Part shown: piece after piece, positions 7,131-8,751 of the stretch
Layout: every line of letters starts with the position of its first letter
How positions within the stretch are numbered: the first letter of the stretch is position 1
Source of the DNA: Clostridia bacterium
Lineage (GTDB): Bacteria > Bacillota > Clostridia > TANB77 > CAG-465
Reading direction: 5' to 3'
Assembly (NCBI GenBank): GCA_900772475.1
Contig: CAAHEI010000033.1
Coordinates: forward strand, 1 to 8,751
DNA length: 8,751 bases
Notes under the pieces: generated by a model
The model's database searches: none
Told to the model about the DNA's origin: nothing
What the model saw: only the letters and a program-made list of their open reading frames with translations
Position numbers and translations under genes: made by a program

Positions 7131-8000
7131 TCTTTCCATTTCAATTTCATAATTATTTGTAATATCTTTGTCTTTCATAATTTCAACTTCATATTTACTC
7201 TTATATAACATATCTGAAGCTAATGTCATTAATTTTCTTTTAATAGTATCAACTGTATTAACAATAAACCTTATTGGCGTATTATCTTCTTTATCTCTTA
7301 ACTCAATATATTTTTCTATATTACTATCAGGATCATAATTAATACTATATCTTATTAAACTATAAATAATTGTTTGAACATCTCCAGATATTTCTACATC
7401 AAAATAAAATTTATTAATTTCATCTAAATCAGTTTGTAATTGCCATCTATCTTTAGATTGTACATTAACATTCCATCCACAATCCTTAATAATAGATTTT
7501 AACTTATTCAAAGATAAAAGATTTAAGTTAATTGAATCTCTTTCTTTAAAGTATTTACCAATTTTTAATTCTTTGAATATTCTATCAATATCTGAAAATC
7601 TTGATGCACAAGAACAATTTTTCAAAAATTCTTGTTCTAATTTTCGTATATCATTATCATAATAACTAATATAACCATTAATATTATAATGAGCAATATC
7701 ACCACAGGCACACATAAAGAAATCATACAATAGATTTGTCATATTAGATAAATTTCCACTTTTTTGTAGTTTTCTATATTCTCTCACAATTTTATCAAAC
7801 GAATATACTGAATTACCTGAATATAGTATATTTGATTTTAATTTGTTTTTATCAATACATTCTTGAATTAGTAGTCTATCATTTGATTCAATACCAATTA
7901 AATTTAATTCATTTATAATTTTTGCTTCTTGTTCTATGACAGATAGTTTTCCAGATAATCTAATAGTTTCATTCTTTACCGTTAAAGTCAGAGTTTCCAT
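7128..8000 (-). CDS. Unrecognised 290-residue element protein with paired CxC motifs
   Basis: I do not recognise this protein. The start is ATG at 8000: GGAGG lies 6 bases upstream, whereas the longer GTG-initiated frame (8039) has no such site and lies within the preceding small ORF. It is soluble, Lys/Asn/Ile-rich, with no signal peptide or membrane helix. A central segment has C97-A-C99 and H104 (CACGDIAH), then NGYISYYDNDIRKLEQ, and C129-S-C131; together they could bind a metal, but this is only a pattern. The C-terminal part (about 198-265) runs DVEISGDVQTIIYSL, YDPDSNIEKYIELRD, then a helix (VDTIKRKLMTLASDML). That layout reminds me of an unnamed domain found in many proteins carried by gut conjugative elements, but I cannot confirm this. 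It sits 12 bases before the primase, so a replication-associated role is possible by context alone. Confidence 0.75.
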   Translation of the reverse strand: METLTLTVKNETIRLSGKLSVIEQEAKIINELNLIGIESNDRLLIQECIDKNKLKSNILYSGNSVYSFDKIVREYRKLQKSGNLSNMTNLLYDFFMCACGDIAHYNINGYISYYDNDIRKLEQEFLKNCSCASRFSDIDRIFKELKIGKYFKERDSINLNLLSLNKLKSIIKDCGWNVNVQSKDRWQLQTDLDEINKFYFDVEISGDVQTIIYSLIRYSINYDPDSNIEKYIELRDKEDNTPIRFIVNTVDTIKRKLMTLASDMLYKSKYEVEIMKDKDITNNYEIEMER

Positions 8001-8100
8001 ATTCATCCTCCATCCTAGAACATTCACTTGATATAACACAAGCAGAATATAAAAATAATAATATTAAAATCATCATGATAATACTTATAATTATTAACAT
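7969..8100 (-). CDS. Small 43-residue membrane or lipoprotein-like ORF
   Basis: The ATG (8100-8098) follows GAAAGGAG with a 4-base spacer. Codons run to TGA at 7971-7969, overlapping the 290-residue gene by 32 bases in another frame. The protein starts MLIIISIIMMILILLFLYSA, then C21 and a short polar, acidic tail (VISSECSRMEDEYGNSDFNG...). It is either a single-helix membrane peptide or, with LYSAC as an imperfect lipobox (Tyr at -3, no basic n-region), a small lipoprotein. It has its own ribosome site, fills the otherwise empty leader of the operon and ends just inside the next gene, which suggests translational coupling. Small membrane or lipoproteins in conjugative operons can serve entry exclusion, but nothing here proves that. 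No homologue recognised. Confidence 0.55.
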   Translation of the reverse strand: MLIIISIIMMILILLFLYSACVISSECSRMEDEYGNSDFNGKE

Positions 8101-8120
8101 TACTCTCCTTTCTAGTTTTA

Positions 8121-8149
8121 TAAATACTTTTTATCAAAGTATAAGTCAA
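8121..8149 (-). promoter_or_regulatory. Possible promoter for the conjugation operon
   Basis: On the minus strand TTGACT (8149-8144) is followed after 17 bases by TATTTA (8126-8121), about 20 bases before the start codon of the small ORF. The -35 matches TTGACA in five of six positions; the -10 is poor (three of six), and a better TATAAA-like box lies a few bases on but too far from the -35. It overlaps the second hairpin. In such AT-rich DNA matches like this are common, so the call is weak. Confidence 0.22.
8124..8142 (-). repeat. Second small inverted repeat in the spacer
   Basis: ATACTTT (8124-8130) and AAAGTAT (8136-8142) form a 7-bp perfect stem with a 5-base loop, directly after the larger hairpin. 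On the minus strand it is followed by TTATAAAACT. It may extend the terminator or be an operator overlapping the weak promoter candidate; in AT-rich DNA it could also be chance. Confidence 0.35.
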
Positions 8150-8176
8150 AGAAGGATCAAAAACTAATCCTTCTTT
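8148..8176 (-). terminator. Stem-loop at the 3' end of the surface-protein gene
   Basis: A perfect 10-bp inverted repeat, AAAGAAGGAT / ATCCTTCTTT, with a 9-base loop that contains the TAG stop of the surface-protein gene (8166-8164). On the minus strand the right arm ends in TTCTTT and is followed by GACTTATACTTTG, so the U-tract is short. On the plus strand the hairpin is followed by a stronger T-rich run. The stem is AT-rich with only three G-C pairs. It probably separates the surface-protein transcript from the conjugation operon, possibly as a leaky or bidirectional terminator. Confidence 0.5.
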
Positions 8177-8751
8177 TTCTTATTTTTAGATTTTTTTGTT
8201 TCATAAACTAATAAACTTATTACAGATAATAAAGACGCACTGCAAACCACTATATAGATTGTAGGATTATCATTAAAGTCAGTTTGAATAACTGGAAGTA
8301 AACTATCTTGATAAATAATGCTATAAGTTAAGTCTTGATCTGTTTCTACTAAATTATCATTAACAAATAATCCTTCGGCATCAAATTTTACTTTAACTAC
8401 TTCACTTGATATAGCATAACCTTGAGGAGCAGTTTTTTCTTTGATATACCACGTTCCATAATGAATTGGTATTAATGCAGTACCATTTTCTATATTAGCA
8501 CTATAATTTTTGACTACTTCCTTACATTCATAATCCTTACATAAATCAAAAGTGAAATCTTTACTAATTATATTTTGCATAGTTAAACTATCAACTTTAT
8601 TTATTAAAATATAATTCTTAATTGCTTCATTATAAATTGTTATATCATTTTTAATAGCAGTAACATCACTTCCTTGATACTTAGAATTAATAGATGTTTC
8701 AGTATCATTTTCATAATAACCATCTAATGTTTTTATTTCTTTTATTTCAAA
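8164..8751 (-). CDS. Cna-B/SpaA-type surface protein, C-terminal 195 residues (N-terminus outside the window)
   Basis: The frame is open from the right edge to TAG at 8166-8164; the ATG at 8580 is internal, because strong domain similarity continues upstream of it. Numbered from the edge: residues 1-45 are the end of one Cna-B domain (FEIKEIKTLDGYY with the catalytic-type Glu, closing with ITIYNE, N41). Residues about 46-149 are a second domain: ILINKVDS (K52, bond-forming Lys position), FTFDLCKDYEC, WYIKEKTAPQGY (E105) and a last strand YSIIYQD. The tail has LLPVIQTDFNDN, a hydrophobic helix (about 163-183) and a basic end (KKSKNKKKKD), the layout of a sortase signal but without LPxTG. Such proteins form stalks or adhesins on the cell wall. 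It may promote cell contact during mating, though it could be unrelated to transfer. A stem-loop at its end separates it from the operon. Confidence 0.85.
   Translation of the reverse strand, partial: FEIKEIKTLDGYYENDTETSINSKYQGSDVTAIKNDITIYNEAIKNYILINKVDSLTMQNIISKDFTFDLCKDYECKEVVKNYSANIENGTALIPIHYGTWYIKEKTAPQGYAISSEVVKVKFDAEGLFVNDNLVETDQDLTYSIIYQDSLLPVIQTDFNDNPTIYIVVCSASLLSVISLLVYETKKSKNKKKKD

Noticed and set aside
8001..8039. Longer GTG-initiated form of the 290-residue protein
   Set aside because: No ribosome site before the GTG and the added residues overlap the small ORF; the ATG at 8000 has GGAGG six bases upstream.
8578..8580. ATG at 8580 as start of the surface protein
   Set aside because: It lies inside a Cna-B domain; the frame is open to the window edge and encodes the Lys strand and the end of a previous domain.
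341..8751. Alternative genetic code with TGA read as Trp
   Set aside because: All long genes are uninterrupted under the standard code and use TGG for Trp. Their stops are TAA or TAG, which alone is not evidence for recoding.
1..8751. CRISPR array, tRNA, rRNA, insertion sequence ends, oriT or attachment sites
   Set aside because: No regularly spaced direct repeats, tRNA-like cloverleaf arms, transposase or long terminal inverted repeats were seen; genes fill nearly the whole window.

Overview
The window is very AT-rich (roughly a quarter G+C by eye). All supported genes lie on the minus strand, so they are read from 8751 down to 1. Strong AGGAGG-type ribosome sites, the standard code (TGG for Trp, no in-frame TGA inside the long genes) and an SpaA/Cna-B surface protein point to a low-GC Gram-positive bacterium, probably an uncultured gut Bacilli/Clostridia-type lineage. 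The wall-type surface protein argues against a wall-less mollicute. No species can be named from the sequence.

Layout in transcription order: (1) the C-terminal 195 residues of a Cna-B/SpaA-type surface protein, cut by the right edge (8164-8751). (2) A 63-base spacer with two hairpins. (3) A compact co-directional operon: a hidden 43-residue membrane or lipoprotein-like ORF (7969-8100), a 290-residue protein I cannot name (7128-8000), a very large DnaG-type primase of about 1078 residues (3879-7115), an enlarged DUF3801/PcfB-family protein (2655-3875), a VirD4/TraG coupling ATPase (689-2665), a signal-peptide-bearing two-helix VirB2/Maff2-like protein (341-664), and the start of a VirB6/TrbL-like (CD1112-type) channel protein cut by the left edge (1-320). 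Gaps between consecutive genes are 3 to 24 bases, or the genes overlap.

The order DUF3801 - VirD4 - Maff2-like - VirB6/TrbL-like is the conserved core of the type IV secretion module in Tn1549/CTn-type integrative conjugative elements of Firmicutes. The window is therefore part of an ICE or conjugative plasmid. The coupling ATPase would deliver the relaxase-DNA complex to the channel, PcfB-like protein would help dock it, the two membrane proteins would build the channel, and the primase probably serves the element's own replication or second-strand synthesis. Relaxase, VirB4, PrgI-like protein, integrase and oriT are not in this window.

The most unusual points are: the primase zinc finger can only be completed if translation starts at a non-AUG codon, most likely AUA, behind a perfect AGGAGG; three consecutive genes start with weak codons (AUA, GUG, UUG); the primase carries a long tail with three degenerate repeats; the DUF3801 protein contains a textbook EF-hand/dockerin-type calcium loop; the VirD4 Walker B aspartate is glutamate; and the last Cna-B domain has Gln where the bond-forming Asn is expected. 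I see no wholly new system. These are unusual variations on a known conjugation module.
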